In this document: in pieces, positions 1-12,227 of the stretch
Layout: every line of letters starts with the position of its first letter
How positions within the stretch are numbered: the first letter of the stretch is position 1
Source: Ottelia alismoides
Lineage: Eukaryota; Streptophyta; Magnoliopsida; Alismatales; Hydrocharitaceae
Reading direction: 5' to 3'
Length of the DNA stretch: 64,000 nucleotides
Assembly (NCBI GenBank): GCA_037367405.1
Contig: JAZKJV010009785.1
Coordinates: 186,001-250,000 of the forward strand
Notes under the pieces: generated by a model
The model's input: the letters and a program-made list of their open reading frames with translations, nothing else
The model's database searches: none
Told to the model about the DNA's origin: nothing
Made by a program: the position numbers and the translations under genes

Positions 1-1621
1 ATTTCAATCATGCCATTGAAAAATATGTGAATCATATTCACATCCTAAACTAATTTGTAAATTACATTTCCAATTAATTAGCTAATGTGAATCCAATCCA
101 CATTAATAATTAACAAATGTTATTTACAATGTTTCTCTCTCTCTGATATATTATAAATCCCATTTATAATATACACAGATATTCTGGATAGCACTATCCA
201 TGATCTGCTTATCCTTGATAATTAAATCCCATTTAATTATTTTGGATAACCATTCTCACAATATGAATCTTATTCATATTATACTTGATAATTAAATCTC
301 ATTTAATTATCTTGGACAATCATTCTCACAATATGAATCTTATTCATATTATACTTGATAATTAAATCTCATTTAATTATCTAGACCTTCTTGCTTGGAT
401 ACTAAATTCATCATAGGAATTATTCTTGAACTCCTTCAAGAATAATGTGCCTTCTTCACAGATACTTGGAGATAAGGACAGGGCGATTGTATTGTTCCAC
501 ATATAGTGACTTGGATGTTGAGATCTTATCTCAAATCCAGATCTAACGGACCTCCCATATATGCTTGATTAAATCAAGTCCATATACTTAATCTTCTCAT
601 TGCATCCGAATCACATTCAGATCAATGTCCAACACTTGGACTAAGATCAAGTTACTTCTCTACTGAGAGGAGTCACTAAAATCCAGACCTGTTTCATCAC
701 TCCCTCGGACTGGAAGCGTCATGGTTATACAATCGTTTATGATCACATCACCCTCAGGTATTCCCAATACCTGCACATCCTGCATACTGGAAGACCAATG
801 ATCAACCTGAAGATATAGATCAATTTTACACTGTCTTCTTCAGGGTTTGATCACCAAGTTTCTCAATCTTGGTCATTGGGATTTGGTATCGATCCTATGC
901 TTTCCCAAAGCATATATCATACCTTCAAATTCTTGTCATGCTTCCAAAGCATGACGACCATGCATGGAATTTGATCGGTCCCAATACCTCATGAGTGAGC
1001 TCATGTCTTCCGGTTCATAAGTGAACCTGTATGATCCCTTTGAGAGATCATATTACTCATATGCCCTTACATGCACACCAGCTCGCCGGTGTATAGACCT
1101 TGATTAGGTCATCAACCTACTGGTCTGCCAAATGTACACACTCAGACATATAGCAACACATCTGTCTCTGGTCAGAGGATGTGTGCCTATGCTGTGACAG
1201 CATTCAACATAGGACTTAGGTTATCTCGATCTCGTTAAGTCAACCCTTTGACTTAACTAATATGAAACCTCCGAATCACTATTCCCATGCAGAGGACCTG
1301 CATCAAGAGGTCGGTCAGATATCAGCCTATGTGAGAAAGGATTGCCATCTCCTACTCAGGCTGGAGATCATCTCTTAATAATCATTTGACGGTGCTTGAC
1401 GAGTCCTCTATCCAACCCATTAGATATTCATCCAAGCACCAGCCTCTATGATTCATCTAATGAATCAATAGCTATATGATTATCAAGATGGCCATGGTAC
1501 ATAACCCTAATTGTACAGAGGGACCTATTATGCAAATTATTTATTCTTCATTTCAAATCAGGGAATGATATGTGTAATAACATTTATTGCATAATGGCTC
1601 GCAGTGGGCTCGTATGTCGAA
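1..1621. repeat. Unclassified noncoding repeat rich in short hairpins
   Basis: No open frame of note and no similarity I can name. The stretch is a dense series of short perfect inverted repeats, many with 8-10 bp arms and a loop of 3-6 nt. Examples are 25-43, 150-170, 219-239, 260-280, 420-445, 755-773, 935-955 and 1450-1466. It ends abruptly where homology to the A-type LTR begins near 1622. It is probably part of another LTR element (LTR or noncoding internal region) inserted into, or joined to, the truncated A LTR; the other end is outside the window. Family not identified. Confidence 0.5.
251..384. repeat. 70-bp tandem duplication
   Basis: Two adjacent 70-bp units start at 251 and 321. 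They are nearly identical over about 62 bp. Each contains the 9-bp-arm inverted repeat around TATGAATCTTATTCATA and the TTAAAT..ATTTAA palindrome. A partial third copy of the second palindrome precedes them at 219-239. Confidence 0.85.
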
Positions 1622-3536
1622 CATCCTGATCCTCGTGAATCTTGCTCATCGGAGCTAGATCAAGCCTAGACGTCCTACCCCTTACATACGTCAGACGTCG
1701 TCCCCCATTCCCCGTCGCTTCTCTAGTGTTTAGCTCAAAATAATCCTCATCGGAGCCCCGCTCCGAGCATAGGATACTCTTTGAAAGCTCTGAGCGTACG
1801 AGACGCTCGAAGCACCATGACGCACATCCAACCATCATCCCTCTCATCGGAGCTGACCACTCGACACGGGACACCTCCACGAAGGTGCTGGACCCCTTGG
1901 GGACTAGATCAACCCAGCCGCGCGACGCCCATTCTCGATCGAAGTTACCCCACCATATGTTCTTCTAGATACCTCCTTCTCCGTCCGATGAGGAGTTGAG
2001 TCCCAGATCCGATCAGGACTGTAGAAGCACGCCTTATTCTTAACGGTCTGATCAGAGTTTGGGGTGAATCTGAGCAGCATGCCACCACCACCTTTGTCAG
2101 CCATCAAATCCGTACTGGCATGGCAGATCTGAGCCGCACGTTCCCGAACACGTCAGAACCGTCAGATCTTTTGCCAGTGGATGATTAGAGCCTTCAGAAG
2201 CCCTCCACTTGCCTAGCACGTGCCTGCAAGGGTATACTGCATCTTTTACCCTATCACTTTTCTTATTTCGCTTTAGTCCAGTAAATAAATTGTGTAGTTA
2301 AGAACATTTGCAGTTTGAACCTTCTAGGTTTCTTTATATGCATTTTAGTCCAGCCGAATCTGAGTCCCGTGCGTCCCCATGTGTTTTTCTGGGATATTTG
2401 CAATCCATGTCCTGTACTTTTTAGATGTTATGAATTGAGGTTGGATTTCTGAGTATTTGCACTTATACCCTTGTGTGTCAGGATCATGTGTTGCACACGA
2501 TTGGATTGGATAAATTGCATCTTTGCCCCTCGAGCTTTTATAGCATGTTATGCTTTGGCCCCGAAACTTAACATATTTGCAAGTAGGTTCCTTGGCACTA
2601 TTCTTAATTGCTTGTCTTGTATTTAATGGAACACATATTAAATCAACCTTAAAAATTTTCTAAAAATTTATTGTAGCTCCTGCTAGCATGTATTCTCGGT
2701 GGTGATTTTTGGGTATCGATTTACGTGCATTTTATATTATTAAAAATTCAAAAATCCCAAAAAAGTATTGTCTATCTTATAAAAATTATAAAAATTCGAA
2801 AATGTTTTGAAAAACTCTATAAAAATTAGGGTAGTTGTATGTTGTTGTGCTTTATCTCCAATAATGTTTTTGTTTGAAAATATATAATAAAAACCCTAAA
2901 AATTACAAAACACTAAAAATATTAAAAAAATCATATAAAATTGAAGAAAAATTTAAAAACATTGTTTTTAGTCTCTATTTGTAGATATTTACTTATATTT
3001 TATGATAAAAATACATCGAGGAGTTTTAGGCATTTTGAATATTTTTAACTTGCAACTTACTCCTGGCTCTGTACTGTTTACCACTTTGTCACTGTTTTAT
3101 TTTTATAAAATTACAAAAAAATTTAAAAATCCCACAAAAATTACCAAAAACAGTAAAAAAATCAATAAAAAACCACAAAAAAATTATTGCAACTTTATGA
3201 TTATTCTTTACTTATTAGAAAAATCCAAAAAGAAGTGTGTGTGAGTGTTTTTATTTGTTGTGCTTATTGCCTTTAGTTGAAAATTTAAAAATTTTAAAAA
3301 CATAAAAACCACTAAATATATTTTGTTTTCTGAAATCCAACTTCTAAGTTTTTAAATCATGCTACTTGTGTTTGACCCTGGTCGCTATAGCAGGTAAATA
3401 AAATAGCGAAGCTGCTTACATTTGATTGAGTTATCTTAAAGTGGTTTATTTTTCTTGTTGATCCGCTTGGTTAATTTGGGTCACAACGACACACTATTAT
3501 TTCTTACTTAACCCTACTTAACCGAGCGAGTAAACA
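1622..3536 (+). repeat. Element A 5' LTR, 5'-truncated (LTR-A1)
   Basis: Collinear with about 15293-17204 and 47145-49038, which are the downstream parts of the A-type LTR. The TG start and the promoter half are missing; homology begins near 1622 beside the hairpin-rich repeat. It ends in CA at 3536, three bases before the PBS. The short open frames inside it are not conserved between the LTR copies and are treated as chance. Confidence 0.8.
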
Positions 3537-3539
3537 GAA

Positions 3540-3563
3540 TGGCATCCTTGTCGGAGAGCACGA
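3540..3563 (+). other. Degenerate tRNA-Asp primer binding site of element A
   Basis: Starts TGGCATCCTTGTCGGAGA. This aligns to the intact PBS of element D (TGGCGCCGTTGCCGGGGA at 56897) with changes mostly at CpG or G/C positions, as expected for an old methylated copy. It lies three bases after the LTR end, the same spacing as in B and C. Confidence 0.75.
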
Positions 3564-4905
3564 TTTAGTAGTTTGATTTTATTTCTTTATTTTTGTATCT
3601 ATCTTTTATAACTGTTTTCTGGCCATCTTTTGTTTCACTTTTTGTACAAGGAACCGCCTAGAGGACGAGCCAGTTCGCTGTGGAGGGGCCCACATCTGAG
3701 TAGGAGCAGAGGAGCAGAGGAAATAGTTATCATAGATAGATTTATTTTTATGAATATTATTGTAATAACTTAAAACTCTTTGGACACTTGGATTATTCGT
3801 GGTCTATTTTGTCGAGTACTAGTGCACTCGAGGGACCTCACCGCTGTTTTTCATGATTTTTCGCATTTATTTTCTATTGGTTTATGAGGATTTGGCCCCT
3901 ACATTTAGGATTTATATTTGCTTGAGCTCGGTAATTAGCTAGGTCCAAACACCCTAATAGACTATTTGTTCCTATAGCACGTAATTGGACTTAGTTAAAT
4001 AAAAGAAAAAGTTAATTTAATCAGGTTAAGAGACCACACACTGAGAGAGATCGTACATAGTGCTTGCAGACCCACTGTGGTGGGCACCAATCGGCCTCTA
4101 AGACCGGACTCAGGTCTCTTTTCTGATTAATTAACTACATTTGCTCATCTTAGGGACGATTTCCTCGTGCATCATATAGATTAGTTTATTTCTGTCTCTT
4201 AATTTATGCATGAAGCACCCTGCATGTAGAGTGCTGGAGCAAGGTACACATTTCTATCTCTGCATGCATCATAGTGTTTGATCACGTATCAGATTTTCCA
4301 TCTTTCTCCCCCAGATTTCTTGGACCTAAATAAAAAAGAAATCGGAAAATTCTTTAGACGTTGCATTTATTATTAAAATGACATAAACAGTGATAACTAA
4401 TAAAATCTAGGTCTGCTAAAGAAAACTTGACCTAAAACCAAACTTCACTAAAAATCTTTGTTTTGGGGAGAGTCACCCCTCATTGTTTGATTTATTTACA
4501 GAGAGAGAGCGACCCACACACTAGGATAGAGCCACGCCTGAACTCTCTTCAGCCTACCAGTTAAGACAATTAGTTATTTTCTAGTGAGGATTTCACCGGG
4601 TGGCCGATAATCGGTCCGGACTTCCTTAGCTGTTTGGGTAAGATCGGGTAGCCTGTAAACGATCCGCATCCCATACTGGTTGGAAATAATTAGTCATAGG
4701 AACTCAGGCCAGTCTCCTAGGAGAATCAAGCTCCTAATAGCTCGCTTAATCGCTCTGATAGATTGGATGTTCACCTAATAAAATTTGATAAGATAAATGA
4801 CCGAGCCTTTACGGTCATTACATTGCGTTACATAGGTAAATTGGGGTTTTGATTTCTCATCTTGTTTGTGTCCCAGATCTACTCTTCATAAATTTCTACA
4901 TCACA
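3564..4905 (+). other. Element A 5' leader, noncoding
   Basis: No coding signal before the gag start. It is related to the leaders of B, C and D through a block near 4200-4330 (GCATGCATCAT, then TTTTCCATCTTTCTCCC) and a block near 4464 (GGGGAGAGTCACCCC) that matches the GGAGAG(C/T)AACCCC motif of the others. Short direct and inverted repeats are present (4020-4110). Confidence 0.6.
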
Positions 4906-6980
4906 ATGATGGGAAGGAGGTCCCTTAGGCTACCTTTGGCAGCATCGCTTTCCAGCACTCCTTCCCATTCATCTAGGGCGGTTTCAAAGAGATCAGACCC
5001 GCTCACTAAACCCGAATTCGCCTCCACCATGTTCCCCCTCGACCACCCTTCTTCCACACCTGAGGTACCAGTACAGAGGCCAACACAACTATATGTTCAC
5101 TTAACAACTGAGCTAGGGTCTTTTGCCTTTGCAGAGACTGGTAACATGGCCAGCAGCGAGGGAAGGACTGATAAGCAACCACAAGGATCTGTGTTCTATT
5201 GGATTAGGATGCCATAACAACAAGCTACTAGCCTCCTTAGAGACCATGCAGAGATAGATCAGGGACCAAGGAGTATTCATGGCAGAGGTGAGGAGAGAGC
5301 TCACGCAGATAAGAGTTGGACAAGAGGAGCCGCAGAGACCAGCTACTCGTGGAGAGATACGAGAGATACCTAGAGATGAGGGAAGAGACGGATGCTAGGA
5401 CGAGCCATAGGAGCCAACGAGAGCAGCATGCATGATGTGGCAATTGCACAATCCTAGTGCAACCTTCATCCACAAATGGATCCAGCTGCCCGAGATCCGT
5501 GGAGACTTCGAGCTTCACCCCTAGACCATTTAATTACTGCCCAAGTTCCATAGGTGACATATTTGTGGACGAAGATACCATCAAGCTGATTACCTTCCTA
5601 TTCCCTTTGGTTGACAGAGTAGCCTACTGGCTGAAGTATCTGGGGAAGATCGTTACTACTTGGGAGCAGCTCTGGACCGAGTACTTGAAGAAGTACTATC
5701 CACTTGGTTGGACAAATGCAGCGAGAGCTATGATCAACAACTTCACTATGATCCCAAATGAACAGTTCCATGAAGCCTGGGATCGCTTTAGAGAGCTCAG
5801 CGACATGTGTCCCCACCATGAGATCAACAATCCCAACCTCATCCAGAGTTTCTTTTATGGGCTGACACCCGAGCTGTAGGGGCTTGTGAATGCCTCGTGT
5901 GAAGGTTCCTACTTCGCTAAGGATGAAGACCAGGTCTGGGCCATCTATGAGGAGAGATACTAGGGAACTACACTGTGATGCCCCATCCTGTGTCTATACT
6001 CAGGGAAGTCTCTCCCACAGACGATTTCTTACCAGAGTATTGCACGCATTGATGCCATTCCTTCCACATCTTCTTCAACAACAACACAAGTAGAGTCGTC
6101 GGCTGCCGATATGGGAATCATTAGCCAGAAGTTGGATCGGATATATATCATAGAGAAGAAGCAGTGACAGGGCCTAGATAAGCTCAACAAGATCGATGAG
6201 CTGGCCCAAACCTTGAGTGACCTAAAGACCCAGATCTTGTGTCTCCAAGAGGCACAGACAACTTCTCAGCCCCATCTCAGGTCACGAACTGATCCAGGGA
6301 GTAGATCGTCCCAGCCCTATACCTTGTATCGTTGGGTTCACTACATCCAGGCGGAGCTGGTCCAGCAGCTCCAGCAGTACCAACAACCACCACCATTTTC
6401 AGACACTCAGGTGGTGGTATACCAGTCGGATCAACCCTTGGCATCCCTTCCCCTGCCACTCCACGAGCAGCAGGATCCATTGATGGAAGTCAAGGGGATC
6501 TGGTACTCCCAGTACCAACCGCAACCCAGGATTCGTCGTGATCATCCCATCTTTCGATGGTCTACTGGAGGCATCTCTTCCCAGCAGCAGCCTCCAACTC
6601 AGGTAGGGCAGGAAGCCAATACTAGTAGCCCCAATACTCCCATCAACAGCAACAGCATGGTCCTCATCCCAAGTACCAGGGATAGAAGTGGAAGCAGCCG
6701 CAACAACCTCAGAAGTACTCCCAGCCCCCTCCTCACTACCAGCAGCCAAGTCAGCCTCATTTCCAGTGAGGCAGCCCGTCTGGTTCTCATGCACCAGTTT
6801 ATGAGAACCCAACCCTTGATGACCTCGTCCGCTTACTCTCTAATCAGCAAGCCTGTTTCTGGTGAGAAATGGACGAGTTCTGGTAGGAGATGAGGGAGAT
6901 AATAAAGGAAAAGGCCGCCATACCCGCTCAGATCGAACCCAATCTGAACAATCTGAAGAGGAAATATGAGAAAGTATAAT
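4906..6980 (+). pseudogene. gag: Athila-type gag, pseudogene
   Basis: Structural capsid/nucleocapsid protein of an LTR retrotransposon. The start at 4906 (tandem ATG ATG) is the first plausible one after the leader. The best-preserved part is 5457-5879. It reads like the Athila capsid domain, with VAYWLKYLGK followed by TTWEQLWTEYLKKYYP, then a block ending in CPHHEINNPNLIQSFFYGL. Downstream, 6213-6893 is Gln/Pro/Ser-rich with an RRDHPIFRW segment that aligns to the Athila YNPG..HPNFSW motif. Stops and frame changes (after 5217, at 5879, near 6893) break it into several frames. It leads into the protease region. Confidence 0.8.
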
Positions 6981-7025
6981 ATACAGAGACCACCACTCCT
7001 AGTGATATTTTGGATGATACTTCTT

Positions 7026-8333
7026 CTTCTATATTTGATGCTGATTTTGTGACACTTAGGAGCGGTAGGAAGCCAGTCGGTGGCGACTCGTCTACGTGAC
7101 ACCCATATGCATATTCTAGAGCGCCAAACGAGGTCGGGATCTGTATTGATGCCGCTCATGATGATGATGATGACGGTGATGCTGAAGCCACCAAGGATTT
7201 TGATCCAGACGACGGTACTGCGGCCGTCGTATTTCCTGTTGCATATGGCGGTACTGATGCCACCAAGTTACTAGATGACAGGCCAGAGTGCAGTGCTGAT
7301 GCCACAAGTTCAGATGTTGTCAGTGGTACTGATGCCACAAAGATTCCTTCTATTGTGTTGACTCATCTTGTACATGAGGATACTTATAGAAAAATACAAA
7401 AAAAATGGAAAAATAGCAAACATCAAAAATATGAATAAAGGAAAGGTTTCTGTATCTCCTGTGAGTCCATCTATGGTGCATGGTGATCTTTGCATCGATT
7501 CTACCTATTGAATACACAGAAACCCGCTCCTGACCCTCATATCTTCGGAGAGGGTCCTCCAATCCACTTCCCTCAAGCACCCCGCTTAGGAAAGGGGCCA
7601 AAAACAGAACCCTCCCAAAACAAGACACCAGTTAGAGTTCAACGAGTAGATGATAGACATATTCCAGATACAACTGACTCTTCAGGAGGCACTTGAGCAC
7701 ATTCCTCTGTTCTAGAATAACTTGAGAGAGAAGACCACCATCCGTAGGAAGAAGAGGATCCATAATGCAGAAATCCATATGTTCACCCGTGCCATCTGCT
7801 TTACTATCCAGAACTGATTGCCAGCCAAGAGACTAGATGCAGGAGCTCCTTATATCAGATGCCATATCCAAAAGCAGTGGTTCGATTGTACTCTGTTAGA
7901 CATCGGTTCCTCGATTAACCTTTTCCCGGCTACCTTACTCGATTGATTCGAGTTTGGCCTTCTTAAATAAAGCATGGCAGTCCTTCAGTTTGCAGATAGA
8001 TTTGTTAAGAGGTCGACGGGGTTATTAAAGGACGTTGTCGTTACAATTCAAGGATTGAAATTCCCTGTGGGCTTTGTTGTACTGGACACGGAGATCCCTG
8101 AATCTGTGACCAATACCCCCATCATCTTAGGACGACCTTTCTTGACCACGACCAAGGCAGTGTCCGATCATGATAGCTAGAAGGTATACTTTCACGTTGA
8201 GGGTGAAAGTGTACAAATAAAGATGATTGAGGAGACTGGAGCCAGAGATTCAACTTGCTTGGAGCAGACTACCGACTCAGAGCAGATGACAGATGCATAT
8301 CTAGACGTCCACTAGGAGTGTGATTTTTTTTAT
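7026..8333 (+). pseudogene. pro: Athila-type protease region, pseudogene
   Basis: A TLRSGRK motif near 7050, typical of the Athila linker between gag and protease, is followed by an acidic stretch with a GAT repeat (7157-7178). A retropepsin-like domain lies at about 7850-8210. Its active-site block is DIGSSINLFP (7899-7928), followed by a stop, then LQFADRFVKR and, near 8120, PIILGRPFL. The catalytic Asp and the following Gly are still encoded. In-frame stops near 7948, 7970 and 8178, plus frame changes upstream, make it inactive. This copy shows what the active site looked like before the change seen in B, C and D. Confidence 0.75.
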
Positions 8334-8778
8334 TAAAGACGATGAACCCGATTAGACAGATCCAGCATCATGAGCTCTTGTCACACCTTCAGACACTGCT
8401 GAGTTATAATTGACAGCTGATGAGAGTTCGGAGAGCACACTTGTGGCATAGGACACCTTAGAGGCTGACGATTGCGATCATGGTAACGGAGCAGATTTTA
8501 TTTCATGTGATTCAGATTCAGATCCCTCAGACTCAGACACTGATTTTGATTGGCATGACTTTGGTAACTATTTACCGTGTCTAGTGTCTACAGAGCCCAC
8601 AACTAGGATGAAGAGCGAGTCAGTACAGTTGACAGATAAACCAGCAATGCCGTCTTTGTCAGATTCACAGATTCAGTAAGAGTTCTCACATACAGATCTG
8701 GTAGCCTTCACGCAGACTTTTCAGAAGCTAGATTTACCAGCTCCCGCTTGTCCTGAGTTGAAGACCTTGCCCTAGAGC

Positions 8779-10270
8779 ATGAATTATAGGTTCTGTGCGG
8801 ATGGGCCAGATATGTTCCAAGTCATTATCTTAGCAGATTTGACTGAAGACCAAGAATCTCGTTTGATGGAGGTTCTAGAAAGAAACTGCAAGGAAATAGG
8901 ATGGAGTGTAGCTGATCTCCAGGGGATAAGTCTGGCCCTGTGCTCCCACCACATCTATCTTGAAGAGGACTCCAAGCCATCGCGTGAGTTCCAGTAAAGG
9001 CTTAACCCGAATCTTTGAGATGTGGTCATGAAAGAGATATCTAAGTGGTAGAGCACCGATTTTATCTACCCCATCTCTGACTCCAAATGGGTTAGTTCGT
9101 TGCATGTGGTACCTAAGAAGATGGGTATCACCACAGTTTGTGAGTGAGTCCGAAGAGGAGATAGCTACCCAAATGCTCACTTCTTGGAGGGTCTGTATGG
9201 ACTATAAACGATTGAATCAGGACACTAAGAAGCATCATTTACCTCTACCATTTATTGATCAAATTATCGAGAGGTTATCTGGGAAGAGTCGCTACTGCTT
9301 TTTTGACGGGTACTCGGGATACAATCAGGTTGCCATAGCGCCCAAAGACTAGGAGAAAATGATGTTCACATGCCCGTTCGGAACGTATGCTTTTAGACGG
9401 ATGCCCTTTGGTCTATGTAATGCCCAGTTACATTCCAAAGGTGCATGCTTTCCATCTTCTCAGACATGGTGGGTGAATGTTTAGAGGTCTTCATGGATGT
9501 CTTTTCAGTCTACGAAGATGGGTTTGATGCTTGTCTTGAGTACCTAGACCGAGAACTTCAGTGCTGCATCGAGGTCAACCTTGTTCTATCTTGGGAGAAG
9601 AGTCATTTCATGATACCTCAAGGGACGGTCCTGGGTCATATCATATCCAATAGGGGCATGGAGGTCGATCCGACTAAGGTGGATATCATCAAGAAGCTCA
9701 ATCCACTGTCCAATTTACGAAAGTTGCGGTCTTTTTTAGGACATGTCAGTTTCTACTGACGGTTCATACATGACTTCAATCGGAATGCCCAACCGCTTAC
9801 TGATTTGCTGACAAAAGACACCGAGTTCATTGTAGATGATAAGTGTCTTGCATCATTTAAGACTCTCAAGGGACTAGTTGTGCAGGCTTCTGTCCTTCAG
9901 CCACATGATTGGTCTCTCCCATTCAAGATCATGACGGACGCTTCTGATTTTGCCATAGGGACTGTGCTTGGATAGAGGAGGGATGGATTGCCTTTTGCCA
10001 TTCACTATACTAGCCAGACTTTGGATACTTCTCAACAGAACTGCACCGTGACTGAGAAGGAGATGCTAGCCATAGTTTTTGCTTCGGATAAGTTTCGATC
10101 TTACATTCTTGGATCTAGAGTGACAATTTACACTAATCACACCGCCATCCGATACCTCACGACAAAGAAGGATGCCAAAGCCAGATAGATCCTTCTACTC
10201 CAGAAATTTGATACAAATATTAAGGATAAACCATGAGTTAAGAATGTGGTGGCGAATCACCTCTCCCTAT
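8779..10270 (+). pseudogene. Athila-type reverse transcriptase and RNase H, pseudogene
   Basis: Starts with the Athila pre-RT block (GWSVADLQGIS, then KPSREFQ, 8900-8997). RT continues in several frames. Recognisable pieces are SSLHVVPKK (about 9093), DYKRLNQDT, PFIDQIIERL, FDGYSGYNQ, the catalytic-motif region FMDVFSVY (9491), VLGHIISNRGMEVD and LRSFLGH. RNase H follows: PFKIMTDASDFAIG (about 9919), then PFAIHYTSQTLD, TEKEMLAIVFA and YTNHTAIRYL. At least eight stops or frame changes are present (9000, 9350, 9760, 9975, 10186 and others). The RT motif reads FMDV where FMDD or YVDD is expected. It joins the integrase region through a tandem duplication at 10321-10526. Confidence 0.88.
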
Positions 10271-10320
10271 TAGAGCATCTTGAGGATTCAGAGCAAACCA
10301 CACCTATCACAAAGACTTCC

Positions 10321-10526
10321 CAGATGAGGCGATTCTTGCTATCACCTCACTTATGTGGTACGCTGGCATTGTGAACTATCTTGTTGCCAAGAAAGTTCCA
10401 CAAGGTTGGCCCAAATAATGATCCAGATGAGGCAATTCTTGCTACCACCTTGCTTTCGTGGTACGCTGACATTGTGAACTATCTTGCTGCCAAGAAAGTT
10501 CCACAAGGTTGGCCCCGATAGCGACT
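10321..10526 (+). repeat. 103-bp tandem duplication in pol
   Basis: Two units, starting at 10321 and 10424, both encode the Athila linker between RNase H and integrase (WYADIVNYLAAKKVPQGWP in the second). They differ at scattered positions, so the duplication is not recent. It does not preserve frame (103 is not a multiple of 3). Confidence 0.85.
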
Positions 10527-10596
10527 TGAGACCTTCCTCACAAAGGCCAAGTCGTACCATTGGGAGGATCCCACCCTTTACCATGAAGGGGGGATA

Positions 10597-11862
10597 ATGT
10601 CTAGCGTCAGTGCACTCCTCATGAGGAGCATCACAGCGTCCTCACCTATTTCCACAAGCTTGAAGCAGGAGGACATCACTCAGGGAGAGGAACAACACAG
10701 AAAGTTCTCCAATCCGTCCTTTGGTGGCCTACCCTCTTCAAGGATTCAGATGAATTCTGTGAAGAGGTGCACTGACTATCAACGGATGGGCACTTGTGGA
10801 CAACATGATATGATGCCGATGCAACCCATTCACTTCTGTGAGGTTTTTGACGCATGAGGCATCGATTTCATTAGCCCATTCCCTAAGAGTAAGGGGTTTG
10901 AGTACATTCTGCTTGCTGTGGATTATGTTAGTTGCTGGGTTGAGGCCTTCCTCTCCCGAGCCACAGATGCAAGACTGTTTGCAGATTTTTAAGGAAGAAT
11001 ATCATTTAACAATCCAAGGCCTAGAGTCTTGATTTCTGACAGGGGGACTCACTTTATCAACGACAAGGTAAGGGCCCTTGCTAACGAGTTCAGCATTGAC
11101 CATAGAGTTGCCACTCCATACCATCTATAGATTAATGGTCTTGATGAAGTTTTGAACAGGGAGATCAAGACTATTTTGCAGAAGGTTGTCCACTCAGACC
11201 GAAAGGATTGGTCACAACTTTTGGACTCGATCTTGTAGGTCTATAGGACTTCCTTCAAGACACCTCTGGGCACATCTCCCTTTCGATTCGTTTATGGCAA
11301 GGCATGCCACTTACCAGTGGAGATCAAGCACAAGTCACTTTGGGCAGTTACTGAGCTATTATTGGATCCCAAGAGTATAGGAGACCAAAAGAAAGAAGAA
11401 TTGGCAACCCTGGAGGCGTTGAGAGACACAACCTTCTCAAGTAGCCTACAGTATACAGATAGAGTAAAGATATGGCATGATTCTCACATCAGCCATAAAT
11501 AGTTTGAGCCGAACTAATGAGTATGGCTATTTGATGCTAGGTTAAGATTATTTCCAGGGAAATTACAGAGTAAATGGAAAGGATTATACCTTGTTAGAAA
11601 GGTGCACGACAACGGAAGCATTGATATATATGAGCTGTCATCTGATTCTACCTTTCGAGTTAACGGTCAACGCCTTAAGCCATATCTTGATCATGACCCG
11701 TTGATTGTTAACGTTGACATATCCATTTTGTATGTGATGCGATCTTTGACTCACATCATTTGCACATCATACCTGATTTTGACTTTCATTCAACAACTGT
11801 ATAGATCCATTATGTCTATATCATTCATTCTTTCTGTTCAGCACATATTTTTCATCTTATGA
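10597..11862 (+). pseudogene. Athila-type integrase, pseudogene
   Basis: Zinc-finger remnants (CTDYQRMG, about 10770) precede the catalytic core. FDA-stop-GIDF (10846-10866) marks the first catalytic Asp. ISDRGTHFIND (about 11032-11062) holds the second Asp and NREIKTILQK (about 11156) the catalytic Glu. The block FRFVYGKACHLPVEIKHKSLWAV (quoted here as GKACHLPVE) is diagnostic of Athila integrases. The C-terminal part is GLYLVRKVHDNGSIDIYEL and NGQRLKPYLD (to about 11715). Stops at 10855, 10990, 11128, 11237, 11500 and nearby positions disrupt it. No env-like open frame follows. Confidence 0.85.
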
Positions 11863-11867
11863 TTATG

Positions 11868-12227
11868 CTATACTTAGGGTGCACTTTGCCCTACGTATAG
11901 GGGAGGTGTTGAATACATGATTGTCCATTTGATTCAATTACCTCTATTTTGCTGCCTTTACTTAGGGATATTTTACCCTAAGTATAGGGGAGGTAATATC
12001 TGCACATCCTACTCTTTGGTTTTCTCCTTTTTTACAATCTTCTATACTTAGGATTATTTGATCCTAAGTATAGAGGGATCATCGATTTCATTTCATTTGA
12101 TTATTTCATTCGACATTGTAGGATGGCATTCTTTCCACTTCCCCATACTCAACACAGGTTATGTCTTCTTTCATCGCTCTTTGATCACTCTGAGGACATC
12201 GTTCGAGATAAGTATAGGAGGGGTGTC
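11868..12227 (+). other. Stem-loop / PPT-like array of element A
   Basis: Three stem-loops (11868-11903, 11957-11993, 12042-12077) have the form CTATACTTAGG-loop-CCTAAGTATAG followed by a purine run (GGGGAGG or AGGGA). A fourth purine run, AAGTATAGGAGGGG (12210-12223), follows a CTCTGAGGACATC block. The spacing is 85-146 bp. The same array occurs in B, C and D, and the purine runs copy the real PPT of these elements (AAGTATAGGGGG). Confidence 0.8.

Noticed and set aside
1584..2107. Short frames near the left LTR of A
   Set aside because: Not conserved among the LTR-A copies; stops appear at different places.
3002..3244. 80-codon frame in LTR-A1
   Set aside because: Lys/Asn-rich AT composition, absent as a frame in the matching parts of LTR-A2 and LTR-A3.
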